DNA from: an uncultured delta proteobacterium
Lineage (GTDB): Bacteria; Myxococcota_A; Polyangia; Polyangiales; Polyangiaceae
Reading direction: 5' to 3'
Assembly: GCA_903892415.1 (NCBI GenBank)
Contig: CAITIQ010000599.1
Span: 1 to 45,081 of the forward strand
DNA: 45,081 nt
The notes under the pieces were generated by a model. That model ran no database searches, was not told the origin of the DNA, and worked only from the letters and a program-made list of their open reading frames with translations. Each line of letters begins with the position of its first letter. Position 1 is the stretch's first letter. Made by a program: the position numbers and the translations under genes. This document shows, one piece after another, positions 34,191 to 43,269 of the stretch.

Positions 34191-34679
34191 ATGACCGCGA
34201 TTCAGCTCGACCCTGCGCTGTTCGGTGCAGACTCCGCCTGCTTTGGCTGCAGCCCCACGCACCCCATCGGCTTTCATCTGCGCTTCGAGAAGGAAGACGA
34301 CGTGGTGCGCACGCGCTTCGTGCCGCATCAGCAACTGCAAGGCCCGCCGGGGATTATGCATGGCGGTCTGGTCACCACGCTGGGCGATGAGATCGCCGCT
34401 TGGACCATCATCGGCCTCAAAGGGCGCTTTGGCTTCACGGCCTCTCTTTCGGCCAAGCTCGAGCGGCCGGTGCGCATCGGCGTCGAGACCGTGGGCGAGG
34501 GGCGCATCGTGCGGGATAGTTCGCGCGTAGTAGCGATCAACGTCGAGCTGCGTCAGGCAGGCGAACGTTGCTTCGTCGGTGATTTCAACTTTGTGCTTTT
34601 GGATCGAGACGGCGCCGAGCGGCTGCTTGGCGGGCCACTGCCGGAGAGCTGGTCACAATTTGCGCGCAAGGCCCCGTAG
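34191..34679 (+). CDS. Hotdog-fold thioesterase (PaaI-like)
   Basis: The 162-residue protein starts at ATG 34191, just after the inverted-repeat element. CFGCSPTHPIGFHLRF opens it, then GPPGIMHGGLVTTLGDEIAAWTI gives the PaaI/4HBT signature HGG...D/E, followed by beta strands (FTASLSAKLERPVRIG, RIVRDSSRVVAINVEL). It hydrolyses an acyl-CoA, probably of a short or aromatic acid; the substrate is unknown. The longer upstream in-frame reading passes through the palindromic element and is not credible. Confidence 0.88.
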   Translation: MTAIQLDPALFGADSACFGCSPTHPIGFHLRFEKEDDVVRTRFVPHQQLQGPPGIMHGGLVTTLGDEIAAWTIIGLKGRFGFTASLSAKLERPVRIGVETVGEGRIVRDSSRVVAINVELRQAGERCFVGDFNFVLLDRDGAERLLGGPLPESWSQFARKAP

Positions 34680-34748
34680 TGAAGCGCTCGGGTTGGCGCT
34701 GGACGCCCCGCTCGATCGGCCCTACTCGCCGGACGGAGTGCTAGCGAT

Positions 34749-35966
34749 ATGAATGACCAACTCAAGTCGGAGCTCGCTTCGCTCCGTATCGATCGCAGTG
34801 GGCCCAAGCCGCGCAGTCGCTTTTGGACCGCGCTATTCGTGTTGGCCGCGGTCGGGGGTGTGAGCGCGGTTGGGCTCAAGGTCGGTAAGCCTTGGGCCGA
34901 GGCGCAGTTCTTCCAATTGGAGATCTCTGCCACCGAGGTCGGCTCGATATCGCCTTCCCAAGCCGCCGTGGATCTGACGGCCACCGGCTACGTGATCCCG
35001 CAGGTCACGGCCAAAGTGTCGTCCAACGTGATCGCGCGGGTGACCAAGTCAGAGTGGCGTGAAGGCCAGCGGGTGAAGGTTGGAGACGTTTTGTTCGAGT
35101 TGGATAGCGTGGACCAAAAGGCGTTGGTGACGGCTTCGCGGGCCCGGGTAGTCGCCGCGAGCGCGCGCGTGATGGCGACCAAAGCGCAACGCAACGAGCT
35201 CAACCTCGAGATCGAACGTCAGCGCAAGCTCGTGGAGGCCGGGGCTGCGGCCAAAGCGCCGCTCGAGGATCTGCTGGCCAAGGCCGCTTCGCTCGATTCG
35301 CAAATCAAAGCGGCCGAAGCCGATGTTGGAGCCTCCGCAGCAGAGGCCAGCTCAGCCGAGGTCGGGTTGCGCAACCTCAAGATCCTCGCGCCGATCAACG
35401 GCACCATTCTCACCAAACCCGCCGCGATCGGCGATGTCGCCAATCCCGGGGTCCCTTTGCTCGAGCTCGCCGACTTCGACTCGCTGGTGGTCGAAGCAGA
35501 CGTTTCGGAGGCGCGGCTCGCCCTCGTGAAACCCGGCGGCCCGTGCGAGATCGCGCTCGACGCGATCCCGTCCGAGCGCTTCAAAGGCGAGGTGCTCGAG
35601 ATCGGTCCGCGGCTCAACCGCTCCAAAGCCACCGCCACCGTGAAGGTGAAGTTCCCAACCGCACCGCCGGAGTTGCGGCCGGAGATGAGCGTGCGCGTGA
35701 GCTTCTTGCAGAAGGCGCTGGACGAGGCGCAGCTCAAGGAGACGCCCAAAACCGTGGTACCGGCCACAGCCGTCACCGAGCGCGGCGGCAACAAGGTGGT
35801 GTTCGTTTTGGATGGTGGGAAGGTCAAGTTGGTGCCGGTCTCCGTCGGTGAAGCGATGGGCTCCGGCTTCATTCTCAAAGACGGGCCAGGCCCCGGAACC
35901 CGGCTGGTGAAAGATCCGCCAGCCACCCTCGTCGACGGTCAACCTGTGAAAGAGAAGAGCTCCTAA
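34749..35966 (+). CDS. Periplasmic adaptor protein of an ABC exporter (MacA/HlyD-like)
   Basis: The 405-residue protein has GGAG upstream of ATG 34749. An N-terminal membrane helix (about 25-43, WTALFVLAAVGGVSAVGL) is followed by the lipoyl half-domain VDLTATGYVIPQVTAKVSSNVIARV...EGQRVKVGDVLFELD. A coiled-coil hairpin follows (SRARVVAASARVMATKAQRNELNLEIERQRKLVEAGAA...AAEASSAEVGLRNLKILAPINGTI). Beta-barrel and membrane-proximal parts come next (VPATAVTERGGNKVVFVLDGGKVKLVPVSVG). It would link the inner-membrane ABC permeases to the outer membrane. Its stop overlaps the ATPase start by one base. Confidence 0.93.
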   Translation: MNDQLKSELASLRIDRSGPKPRSRFWTALFVLAAVGGVSAVGLKVGKPWAEAQFFQLEISATEVGSISPSQAAVDLTATGYVIPQVTAKVSSNVIARVTKSEWREGQRVKVGDVLFELDSVDQKALVTASRARVVAASARVMATKAQRNELNLEIERQRKLVEAGAAAKAPLEDLLAKAASLDSQIKAAEADVGASAAEASSAEVGLRNLKILAPINGTILTKPAAIGDVANPGVPLLELADFDSLVVEADVSEARLALVKPGGPCEIALDAIPSERFKGEVLEIGPRLNRSKATATVKVKFPTAPPELRPEMSVRVSFLQKALDEAQLKETPKTVVPATAVTERGGNKVVFVLDGGKVKLVPVSVGEAMGSGFILKDGPGPGTRLVKDPPATLVDGQPVKEKSS

Positions 35967-36640
35967 TGGAAAGTCCGCTGATTGAACTTCGCTCGGTGGT
36001 GAAGGAGTTTGAACGCGGTGGCGAGCGGCTGCGCGTGCTCCAAAGCCTCGATTTGGACGTGGCTCGCGGCTCCTTCGAGGCGCTGATGGGCCCTTCGGGC
36101 AGCGGCAAATCGACGCTGCTCAACCTGATGGCCGGTCTCGACCGTCCGACCAGCGGCTCGCTGGTCGTTGACGGCAAACGCATCGACCAAATGAGCGAAG
36201 GGCAGCTGGCCAACTGGCGAGCGAACTCGGTGGGCTTCGTCTTCCAGTCGTACAACCTGCTGCCGGTGCTGACCGCGGTCGAGAACGTCGAGCTACCGCT
36301 GCTGCTCTCCCCGGTCCCCAGCAGTGAACGCCGGCGTCGCGCCGAGACGGCGCTCAAGGTGGTCGGCCTCTCCGAGCGCATGGGCCACTACCCGCGGCAG
36401 CTCTCCGGTGGTCAGGAGCAGCGCGTTTCGATCGCCCGGGCGATCGTCAGCGACCCGCTCTTGATCGTGGCCGACGAGCCGACCGGCGATCTCGATCGCA
36501 ACAGCGCCGACGAGATCTTGAAGCTGCTGGAGACGCTCAATCAGGAGATGGGCAAGACCATCGTGATGGTCACGCACGATCCGCAAGCCGCCGAGCGCGC
36601 CAAGATCATTCGCCACCTCGACAAGGGGAAGCTCAAGTGA
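35966..36640 (+). CDS. ABC transporter ATPase (MacB/LolD type)
   Basis: The 224-residue protein has Walker A GPSGSGKST, the Q-loop VFQSYNLLPVLTAVENVELPL, the signature LSGGQEQRVSIARAI, Walker B LLIVADEPTGDLD and the H-loop VTHDP. The LLPVLTAVENVELP and PTGDLD wording is that of the LolD/MacB/FtsE group. It powers the two permeases downstream. Its start overlaps the adaptor stop by one base, and its TGA overlaps the GTG start of the next gene (GTGA). Confidence 0.96.
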   Translation: MESPLIELRSVVKEFERGGERLRVLQSLDLDVARGSFEALMGPSGSGKSTLLNLMAGLDRPTSGSLVVDGKRIDQMSEGQLANWRANSVGFVFQSYNLLPVLTAVENVELPLLLSPVPSSERRRRAETALKVVGLSERMGHYPRQLSGGQEQRVSIARAIVSDPLLIVADEPTGDLDRNSADEILKLLETLNQEMGKTIVMVTHDPQAAERAKIIRHLDKGKLK

Positions 36641-37815
36641 CCTTCGCCAGCTTGGCCGCACGCAATCTGCTGCGCAACAAGGTCAGAACCTCGCTCACCA
36701 TCCTCGGTGTCGCGGTCGCCATCATCACCTTCTTGATGCTGCGCACGGTGATCTCCGCTTGGACGGGGGCCGCAGATTTTGCCGCCAAAGATCGCGTGGT
36801 CTCGCGTCACAAGGTGACCTTCGTGATGCAGCTGCCCAAGCGCTACATCGACAAGATCCGAGAACAACCCGACGTGCGCGAGGCCACCTGGGCCAACTGG
36901 TTTGGTGGCCGTTCTCCTGGCAACGAGCGGGAGTTCTTCGCCAGCCTGGCGGTCGACGCCAAAACCTACTTCAAGGTGTACGACGAGCTCTCGATCACCG
37001 AGGGCTCGCTGGCCGAGTTCGAAGCGGATCGTACCGGCGCCGTGGTCGGGGACGTGCTCTGCAAGAAGCTCGGTTGGAAGCTCGGGGACACGGTCACGCT
37101 CGAGAGCGGTATTTACCCAGCACCGCCGGATAGCGCGTGGACCTTCACCATTCGCGCGGTCTACACCACCACCTCACGCACCGCCGATCGCTCAACCTTC
37201 CTTTTTCACTGGGAGTACATGAACGACACGCTGCCGCAGGTGCGCAAAGACGAGATCGGCTGGGTGGTCTCCCGGGTAAAGGATCCAACACGTACCGCCG
37301 ACGTCGGCATCGCGCTCGACAAGATCTTCGACGTCGAGGACACGCAAACGCTCAGCCAAGACGAAGCCTCGTTCAATACCTCGTTCCTCGCCGGCTTCTC
37401 GATGGTGCTGAGCGCGATCGATCTCGTATCGGTGGCCATCCTGCTGATCATGGCGATGGTGATCGGCAACACCATCGCCATGGGCGTCCGCGAGCGAACG
37501 GGTGAATACGGCGCGATGCGGGCGATCGGTTTTCTGCCGAAACACATCGCCGGCTTCGTGGTGATCGAGGCGGTCGTGCTCAGCTTCCTCGGCGGGCTGG
37601 TCGGCCTCATGTTGTCCTACCCGATCGTCGAGAAGGGCCTCGGCGGCTTTCTCGAGCAGAACATGGGCGGCATGTTTCCGTTCTTTCGTATCCCGATCAG
37701 CATGGTCGTGGTCGCGCTGCTCGCCTCGATGTTGCTCGGCCTGATCGCCTCCATCATCCCCGCTTGGCTCGCCGCCAAGATCCGCGTGACCGACGCTCTG
37801 CGAAGGGTGGTGTGA
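36637..37815 (+). CDS. ABC transporter permease (FtsX/MacB type), first subunit
   Basis: The 392-residue protein starts at GTG 36637. An N-terminal helix (ARNLLRNKVRTSLTILGVAVAIITFLMLRTV) precedes a periplasmic domain of about 240 residues (MacB-PCD-like). Three C-terminal helices make up the FtsX domain (VSVAILLIMAMVIGNTIAMGVRERTGEYGAMRAIGF...ALLASMLLGLIASIIPAWLAAKIRVTDALRRV). This is the four-helix mechanotransmission permease type, as in LolC/E or MacB. It pairs with the next gene as a heterodimer, with one base between them. Confidence 0.94.
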   Translation: MTFASLAARNLLRNKVRTSLTILGVAVAIITFLMLRTVISAWTGAADFAAKDRVVSRHKVTFVMQLPKRYIDKIREQPDVREATWANWFGGRSPGNEREFFASLAVDAKTYFKVYDELSITEGSLAEFEADRTGAVVGDVLCKKLGWKLGDTVTLESGIYPAPPDSAWTFTIRAVYTTTSRTADRSTFLFHWEYMNDTLPQVRKDEIGWVVSRVKDPTRTADVGIALDKIFDVEDTQTLSQDEASFNTSFLAGFSMVLSAIDLVSVAILLIMAMVIGNTIAMGVRERTGEYGAMRAIGFLPKHIAGFVVIEAVVLSFLGGLVGLMLSYPIVEKGLGGFLEQNMGGMFPFFRIPISMVVVALLASMLLGLIASIIPAWLAAKIRVTDALRRVV

Positions 37816-37816
37816 A

Positions 37817-38983
37817 ATGATGATCCCGCTGCGCTACACCTATCGAAGTCTGCTGGTCCGCAAGGCCACCACCATCGCGGCGGCCTTCGGCATCGCGATG
37901 ACCGTGTTCGTACTCGCCTCGGCGCTGATGATGTCGGCCGGGGTAAAAAAGACGCTCGGTTCCTCCGGCCGCGCCGACGTCGCCATCGTCTTGCGCAAAG
38001 GCAGCGACGCCGAGCTCGGCAGCGGCATTGAAGACCCGCAGGTCGGGCTGATCCGCGCGATGCCCGGCATCAAGAAGGAGGACAACGTCCCGATCGGCGT
38101 GGGCGAGGTGGTGATCGTGATCGCGCTCGAGAAGTTGGGCGCCGAGGGCGTTGCCAACGTGCAGGTGCGCGGCGTCGGCGACCTTTCGAAGAAGCTGCGG
38201 CCCAACATCAACATCGTCGAGGGTAGGGCCGCCACCCCCGGCTCCGACGAGGTCGTGATCGGCAAAGGCATCAACGGTCGCTTCCGCGGGGTCAAGCTCG
38301 GGGACTCCTTCGAGTTGAAGCGCAACCGCTCGGTCACCGTCGTCGGCGTGTTCGAGGACAAAGGCTCCTCGCACGAGTCGGAGGTTTGGCTCGACGTCGA
38401 TACCTTGCGCTCGATGTTTGGCCGTGAAGGCGCGGTCTCCAGCGTGCGCGTCGTGCTCGAGCAGCCGTCGAGCTTCGAGGGCTTTCAGCTAGCGGTGGAG
38501 CAGGACAAGCGGCTCGGTTTGCAAGCGATGCGCGAGGTTACCTACTTCGAGAACCAGTCGCAGGGCACCAGCCTCTTCATCGGTATCTTGGGCACGTTGA
38601 TCGCCGTCTGCTTCTCGGTCGGCGCGATGATCGGCGCGACCATCACCATGTACGCCTCGGTCGCCAACCGCCAGCGGGAGATCGGCACCTTGCGTGCGCT
38701 CGGCTTCAGTCGCTTCTCGATCTTGGTGTGCTTTTTGGTGGAGAGCATCCTGCTCGCCGTCGGCGGCGGCATCGTCGGAGCGCTGGCCTCGCTAGCGCTT
38801 GGTGGCGTGCATTTTTCGATGATCAATCTGGCCAGCTGGTCGGAGATGACCTTCTCCCTCGACCCTGCGCCCCAGTTGATCGGCATCGCTGTGGGAGCTG
38901 CCGGTATCATGGGCGTTCTCGGCGGCTTCTTACCCGCCATTCGAGCCTCCGGCGTTTCGCCGTTGGCTGCCATGAGGAGCTGA
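37817..38983 (+). CDS. ABC transporter permease (FtsX/MacB type), second subunit
   Basis: The 388-residue protein has the same plan as its partner. Helix 1 is in YRSLLVRKATTIAAAFGIAMTVFVLASALMMSAG, with a periplasmic domain between. The FtsX domain reads GTLIAVCFSVGAMIGATITMYASVANRQREIGTLRALGFSRFSILVCFLVES...GAAGIMGVLGGFLPAIRASGVSPLAAMRS. ATGATG gives two possible starts (37817 or 37820). Two different permeases with a separate ATPase recall LolCDE, but the adaptor upstream points to an exporter of MacAB style. The cargo is unknown. Confidence 0.94.
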   Translation: MMIPLRYTYRSLLVRKATTIAAAFGIAMTVFVLASALMMSAGVKKTLGSSGRADVAIVLRKGSDAELGSGIEDPQVGLIRAMPGIKKEDNVPIGVGEVVIVIALEKLGAEGVANVQVRGVGDLSKKLRPNINIVEGRAATPGSDEVVIGKGINGRFRGVKLGDSFELKRNRSVTVVGVFEDKGSSHESEVWLDVDTLRSMFGREGAVSSVRVVLEQPSSFEGFQLAVEQDKRLGLQAMREVTYFENQSQGTSLFIGILGTLIAVCFSVGAMIGATITMYASVANRQREIGTLRALGFSRFSILVCFLVESILLAVGGGIVGALASLALGGVHFSMINLASWSEMTFSLDPAPQLIGIAVGAAGIMGVLGGFLPAIRASGVSPLAAMRS

Positions 38984-38989
38984 CCCAAC

Positions 38990-40795
38990 GTGAATGCAAA
39001 TTGGACCTGGGATCTCTCGAGCTACTTCACCGACTTTGCCTCTGCGGAGCGGCAGGAGTTCGAGGTCGCGCTCGAGCGCGATTTGACGGCCTTGCTCGCT
39101 CGCGCCGAGGCGTTGCGCGCGTTCGATGCCGAGCCTTGGGAAGCGTTGGTCCTCGGCTACGAGGAGCTGGCCAAGCGGCTTAGCCACCTTGGTTCGTACA
39201 TTGGCTGTCTCGCCGCTGCGGACGGTAGCAACGAGAGCTACAGCTTGGCGGAGGGCCGCGTGGCCGACTTGCGTAGTCGAGCCGAGCGCGTGCTCGTCGA
39301 GCTGCGTCGTGGCTTCGCGGCTCCCAGCGACGAAGAGTTCGGCCAGTTCTGTGCGCGGCCTGCCTTGGCAAAGGCCGGCTACGCCCTTGGCCGACTGCGC
39401 AAAGAAGGCCGCGAGAGCATGGCCGCCGGGGAGGAAGGCGTCGCCGCCGAGCTGAGCAACTTCGGCATCTTCGGTTGGGGGCGGCTTTATGACGCCGTTT
39501 CCGGCCGGCTAACCTTCGAGATGCAGTACCCCGACGGTCGCAGCGAGGTCTTGCCGGTCGCGCAGCGACGCTCGCTGATGGCCGACTCCGATCGGAAGGT
39601 GCGCGAGGCGGCGTTTCGGCGCGGTAACGAGGCCTGGAGCTCGGTCACGCACATCCTCGCTCCGGCGCTCAATCACATCGTCGGCACGCGGCACTGTTTG
39701 AATCAGCGACGCGGCGGGCTTCACTTTTTGGATCAGGCGATGCACGGGGCCGGCGTCAGTCGCAAGACCATCGACGCGATGTTCGAGGCGGTCAGCGATC
39801 GCATCGAGATCCCGCGTCGCGGTCTGCGGCTGAAGGCGCGCATGATGGGCCTCGAGGCGATCTCGTGGTTCGACCTGGAGGCGCCCTTTCCGATAAAGGG
39901 GCAGACACGGGTCGACTTCGATCGCGGTGTTGAATTGGTGCGCACGGCGTTTGGCCGAGCCTACCCGCGCTTGCAACAGCACTTCGACGCGATGCTCAGC
40001 AAGCGCTGGATCGAAGCCGAGCCGACCAAGACCAAGCGGCCTGGCGCGTTCTGTACCGGCTCAGACGTGACCGATGAGACGCGGGTGTTCATGACCTTCC
40101 AAGGCTCGCTTGGAGACGTCTCTACGCTCGCGCATGAAGTGGGGCACGCTTTCCACGCCGAGGTTCTCGCCGGGTCGCGCGTGCTCGAGCGGCAGTATCC
40201 AATGACGCTCGCTGAGACCGCCTCCACCTTTGCGCAGGCGGTGCTCAGCGAAGGTCTGCTTTCTGATTCGTCCTTGAGTGTCAGCGATAGGGCGCTCCTG
40301 CTTGGTGAAGCGGTCTCCGAAGGAGCCGCGTTCTTGTTGGATGTTCCGACGCGTTTTTACTTCGAGAAGGCTTTCTACGAAGAGAGGTTGCGGGGCGAGG
40401 TCACTCCCAGCCGGCTCTCTGAGTTGATGGTGGAGGCGCAGCAGAAGCAGTTTGGTTCTGCCTTGAGCCGCGGCGCTGAAGATCCGTTGTTTTGGGCCTC
40501 AAAACTCCATTTCTTTATCCCTGATTTGTCCTTCTACAATTTCCCTTACACCTTCGGTTTTCTCCTTTCGCGAGGCATGTACGCCCTGTTCAAGCAGCAA
40601 GGTTCGGAGTTTCTTCCCCGCTACGAACACTTTCTTCGACTTTCCGGAAGTGCCCTCGCGCACGAGGTCGCAATGCAAAGTTTGGGCGAAGACATCGAGT
40701 CGCCGGCCTTCTGGGCTGGGGCGATCGACACCTTGATTGCCCCGACGAACGAGCTCGAGGCCCTTTTCGACTCGGGAAAGTTGAACAGCCGTTAG
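38990..40795 (+). CDS. pepF: Oligoendopeptidase F family metallopeptidase (M3)
   Basis: The 601-residue protein starts at GTG 38990 with GAGGAG 10 bases upstream, 6 bases after the permease stop, so it belongs to the ABC operon. The zinc motif HEVGHAFHAE (H382, E383, H386) is followed by YPMTLAETASTFAQAVLSEGLL, which holds the third ligand (Glu). The helical N-terminal half is typical of PepF/M3B. It cleaves short peptides in the cytosol. Its place behind an exporter suggests it processes or clears the peptide cargo, which is inference. The last third (about 40220-40640) has visibly more T-rich codons than the rest. Confidence 0.94.
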   Translation: MNANWTWDLSSYFTDFASAERQEFEVALERDLTALLARAEALRAFDAEPWEALVLGYEELAKRLSHLGSYIGCLAAADGSNESYSLAEGRVADLRSRAERVLVELRRGFAAPSDEEFGQFCARPALAKAGYALGRLRKEGRESMAAGEEGVAAELSNFGIFGWGRLYDAVSGRLTFEMQYPDGRSEVLPVAQRRSLMADSDRKVREAAFRRGNEAWSSVTHILAPALNHIVGTRHCLNQRRGGLHFLDQAMHGAGVSRKTIDAMFEAVSDRIEIPRRGLRLKARMMGLEAISWFDLEAPFPIKGQTRVDFDRGVELVRTAFGRAYPRLQQHFDAMLSKRWIEAEPTKTKRPGAFCTGSDVTDETRVFMTFQGSLGDVSTLAHEVGHAFHAEVLAGSRVLERQYPMTLAETASTFAQAVLSEGLLSDSSLSVSDRALLLGEAVSEGAAFLLDVPTRFYFEKAFYEERLRGEVTPSRLSELMVEAQQKQFGSALSRGAEDPLFWASKLHFFIPDLSFYNFPYTFGFLLSRGMYALFKQQGSEFLPRYEHFLRLSGSALAHEVAMQSLGEDIESPAFWAGAIDTLIAPTNELEALFDSGKLNSR

Positions 40796-40828
40796 CCGCC
40801 GATTCGCTCTAAGCTGCAGCCTCCACCC

Positions 40829-41401
40829 ATGTCGACCGAACCTCGGCTCTCCGGTGCGATCCTCACCGACCAACTCGTGGTCATGCGCAACCGCTTTGGT
40901 GCGCCGTTGGTCGACCGTGCCGTCGAGAGCCTGAGCTTCGAAGACCAGCATGAGGTTCGCAGCCTGACCTCGATCGGATGGACGACGGCGGCGCTTGCCT
41001 GCCGTTTGAAGACAGCCGTTGCGCAGGAGGCGAAGATGGAGCCGCTCGAGCTGCAGCGTTGGGTCGTGCAAGAGGGCGTGCGCAAGACCGTTAACGGTGT
41101 GTGGAAGTTGTTGGCGCGGCTCGTTTCGGATGACCAGCTGATCAAGCGAGCCCCGCTGCTTTATTCGAAGACGTTCGACCGCGGGGTGATGACGGTTACG
41201 GTGCCGCGTTCAGGCCAAGCGATCGCGCAGATCGTCGGTTGGCCCGCCATCCCGGAGTTTGACATCGTCGGCTTGCTCGCCGGGATCGAAGCTGTGTTCG
41301 CTTCGTTTGACCGACCAAAGACGCGCGGCTCCTTCGAGCGCACCACCGACGGCGTGATCTTTCGCATCGACTGGGACTCTGCTGCTCGTAAGTCCGGCTA
41401 G
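40829..41401 (+). CDS. DUF2378-like protein (myxobacterial group)
   Basis: The 190-residue soluble protein begins PRLSGAILTDQLVVMRNRFGAPLVDRAVESLSFEDQHEVRSLTSIGWTTAALACRLKTAVAQ. This resembles the DUF2378/TIGR02265 proteins that occur as many paralogues in myxobacteria and have a distant haem-NO-binding/V4R-like fold. The second half, with DRGVMTVTVPRSGQAIAQIVGWPAIPEFDIVGLLAGIEAVFA and a final FERTTDGVIFRIDW, fits the same fold. The role is unknown, perhaps ligand sensing. The family match is from memory of pattern, so it is moderate. Confidence 0.65.
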   Translation: MSTEPRLSGAILTDQLVVMRNRFGAPLVDRAVESLSFEDQHEVRSLTSIGWTTAALACRLKTAVAQEAKMEPLELQRWVVQEGVRKTVNGVWKLLARLVSDDQLIKRAPLLYSKTFDRGVMTVTVPRSGQAIAQIVGWPAIPEFDIVGLLAGIEAVFASFDRPKTRGSFERTTDGVIFRIDWDSAARKSG

Positions 41402-41425
41402 CTCGGGCTTGGGCGCCGCTCGTAG

Positions 41426-43060
41426 CTAGCTCGGCTCAGTGCTACGGCGCGTGCGCACGACGATCACTTCCGGCATGCGAGGCTGCTTCGGCTCGGGCCG
41501 CCTGCCATCCCCACCGCGCGAAGCCTGATCTCCCTGCTGCGGGTTGCCGCCAGGTCGTGGACCCTGCCTGCCGCGGCCGCTGTTCTGCGGACGACGACCA
41601 TCGCCGTTGGGGTGGGGCGGGCGCTGGCCCTGGTTGCCTTGCGGTCCGCGATCCCCGCCATAGGGAGTCCTGCGGTCTTGGTTCTGCGGACGATCGGCGC
41701 TGTATTGAGGGCGGTCACCGTTGTGAGGAGGCCTGCGGTCTTGGTTCTGCGGGCGATCGGCGCTGTATTGAGGGCGGTCCCCGCTATGGGGCGGCCTGCT
41801 GTTTTGGTTCTGCGGGCGGTCACCGTTGTAAGGCGGCCTGCGATCTTGGTTCTGCGGGCGATCGGCGCTGTATTGAGGGCGGTCCCCGCTATGGGGCGGC
41901 CTGCGGTCTTGGTTCTGCGGGCGGTCACCGTTGTAAGGCGGCCTGCGGTCTTGGTTCTGCGGACGATCGGCGCTGTATTGAGGGCGATCCCCGCTATGGG
42001 GCGGCCTGCGATCTTGGTTCTGCGGGCGGTCACCGTTGTAAGGCGGCCTGCTGTTTTGGTTCTGCGGTCGGTCACCGTTGTATTGCGGGCGATCACCACT
42101 CTGCGGCGGCCTGCGATCTTGGCTCTGCCCGCCGTTCCCACCCTGGCCGTATCCACCCTGACCACCCTGGCCACCACCGCGCTGGTAGGATCCTTGCGGT
42201 TGGGCTTGCGGCCCGCCGCGTAGACCGAGGGCGTCACGCCTGCGCCGCTCATCACGGTCTGCGTCCTGAATCAGATCCAGCACCGATTCACCGCTGCTGC
42301 GACGTTGTTGCGAGCGGAACCTTCCGGTGAGCCGCGTATCAGCGGTGAGCGCGTTGTTCTCGTGCAGGTCCCACATCTCCTCGGCCAGCGGCAAGCGCCG
42401 GGCGTTGGGTACGAAGCGCGAGAGGAAACGATGAAAGTTGTCCACGTCACGCAGCAACAGGCGGCGTGAGTTGGTGTTGCTTGCCGTATCCACCGACTGC
42501 GGGAAATCAATGATCACCGGCCCGTCTCGACCAATGAGCACGTTGAACTCGGAGAGATCGCCGTGCACCACGCCGATCGACAACATGCGCACGACCTCAC
42601 GAATCACGCCGTCGAACATCGCCTGCGCGGTGGCCGGGTCGAACGAGAGCTCGGAGAGGCGCGGCGCCGGGTTGCCCTCCGCGTCGGTCACGCACTCCAT
42701 CACCAGCACGCCGTCCATGAAAGCGAGCGGCGTCGGCACGCGCACGCCGGCCGCGTGCAGCCGACGAATGATGTCCACCTCGGTGGAGCGCCAGGCCGAC
42801 TCATCTTGCTCGCGCCCGTGTTTGGTGCGCTTGTCGATGGCCCGCTGATCGCGGGAGTTCCGCGTGCGGCGCCCCTCGGTGTATTCAGCGCGGTTCTTGA
42901 AGCTGCGATTGTGCGCCTCTTTGTAGACCTTCGCGACGCACAGCGTGCCACGCGACTCTACCAAGTAGACCTGTGCTTCTTTGCCGCTCATCAGCGGGCG
43001 AACGATTCGCTCGATGATGCCATCGTCGAGCAGTGAAGTTAGACCATCCGGCGTTTGCAC
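41426..43060 (-). CDS. RIO-type serine kinase with long Pro/Gln/Arg/Asp repeat tail
   Basis: The 544-residue protein starts at GTG 43060. Residues 1-235 are a RIO kinase domain: MSGKEAQVYLVESRG (ATP loop), CVAKVYK (K44), VVHGDLSEFNVLIGRDG (D168, N173) and VIIDFPQSVD (metal Asp D185). RIO proteins phosphorylate Ser or auto-phosphorylate, and in eukaryotes and archaea act in small ribosomal subunit maturation. Bacterial RIO roles are little known. From about 280 on it is disordered: a Gly/Gln run, then units such as GDRPQYSADRPQNQDRRPP, ending in a basic RGRQGPRPGG region. The tail's repeats are close copies at DNA level. It is probably cytosolic. Confidence 0.9.
   Translation of the reverse strand: MQTPDGLTSLLDDGIIERIVRPLMSGKEAQVYLVESRGTLCVAKVYKEAHNRSFKNRAEYTEGRRTRNSRDQRAIDKRTKHGREQDESAWRSTEVDIIRRLHAAGVRVPTPLAFMDGVLVMECVTDAEGNPAPRLSELSFDPATAQAMFDGVIREVVRMLSIGVVHGDLSEFNVLIGRDGPVIIDFPQSVDTASNTNSRRLLLRDVDNFHRFLSRFVPNARRLPLAEEMWDLHENNALTADTRLTGRFRSQQRRSSGESVLDLIQDADRDERRRRDALGLRGGPQAQPQGSYQRGGGQGGQGGYGQGGNGGQSQDRRPPQSGDRPQYNGDRPQNQNSRPPYNGDRPQNQDRRPPHSGDRPQYSADRPQNQDRRPPYNGDRPQNQDRRPPHSGDRPQYSADRPQNQDRRPPYNGDRPQNQNSRPPHSGDRPQYSADRPQNQDRRPPHNGDRPQYSADRPQNQDRRTPYGGDRGPQGNQGQRPPHPNGDGRRPQNSGRGRQGPRPGGNPQQGDQASRGGDGRRPEPKQPRMPEVIVVRTRRSTEPS
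41651..42118 (-). repeat. Tandem repeats coding the RIO kinase tail
   Basis: About 470 bases encode residues 315-470 as repeated 9-19-residue units built from GDRPQ, YSADRPQNQDRRPP, YNGDRPQNQ and HSGDRPQ. The DNA units (for example TTGGTTCTGCGGGCG and CGCTGTATTGAGGGCG on the plus strand) recur with few changes, which points to recent expansion and likely length variation between strains. Confidence 0.9.
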
Positions 43061-43269
43061 AGGCTTTCGACCCTACTCGATTCCGATAGAAGTGGGGATA
43101 GTTGACTCGCGCGAACTGTCTTTGAAGTTAAGCTGGCCGTTCCCTAAAGGAACGCGCCCTCGATGCAGTAGCTTCCTCGCTGGTTTCGATCGCGTCGCGG
43201 TCTGGCCAGATGCGGAGCTCGTCGAACAAGCGTGCGGCGCGCCGCGGTGCGTATCCGCGGTCCTCGAAC

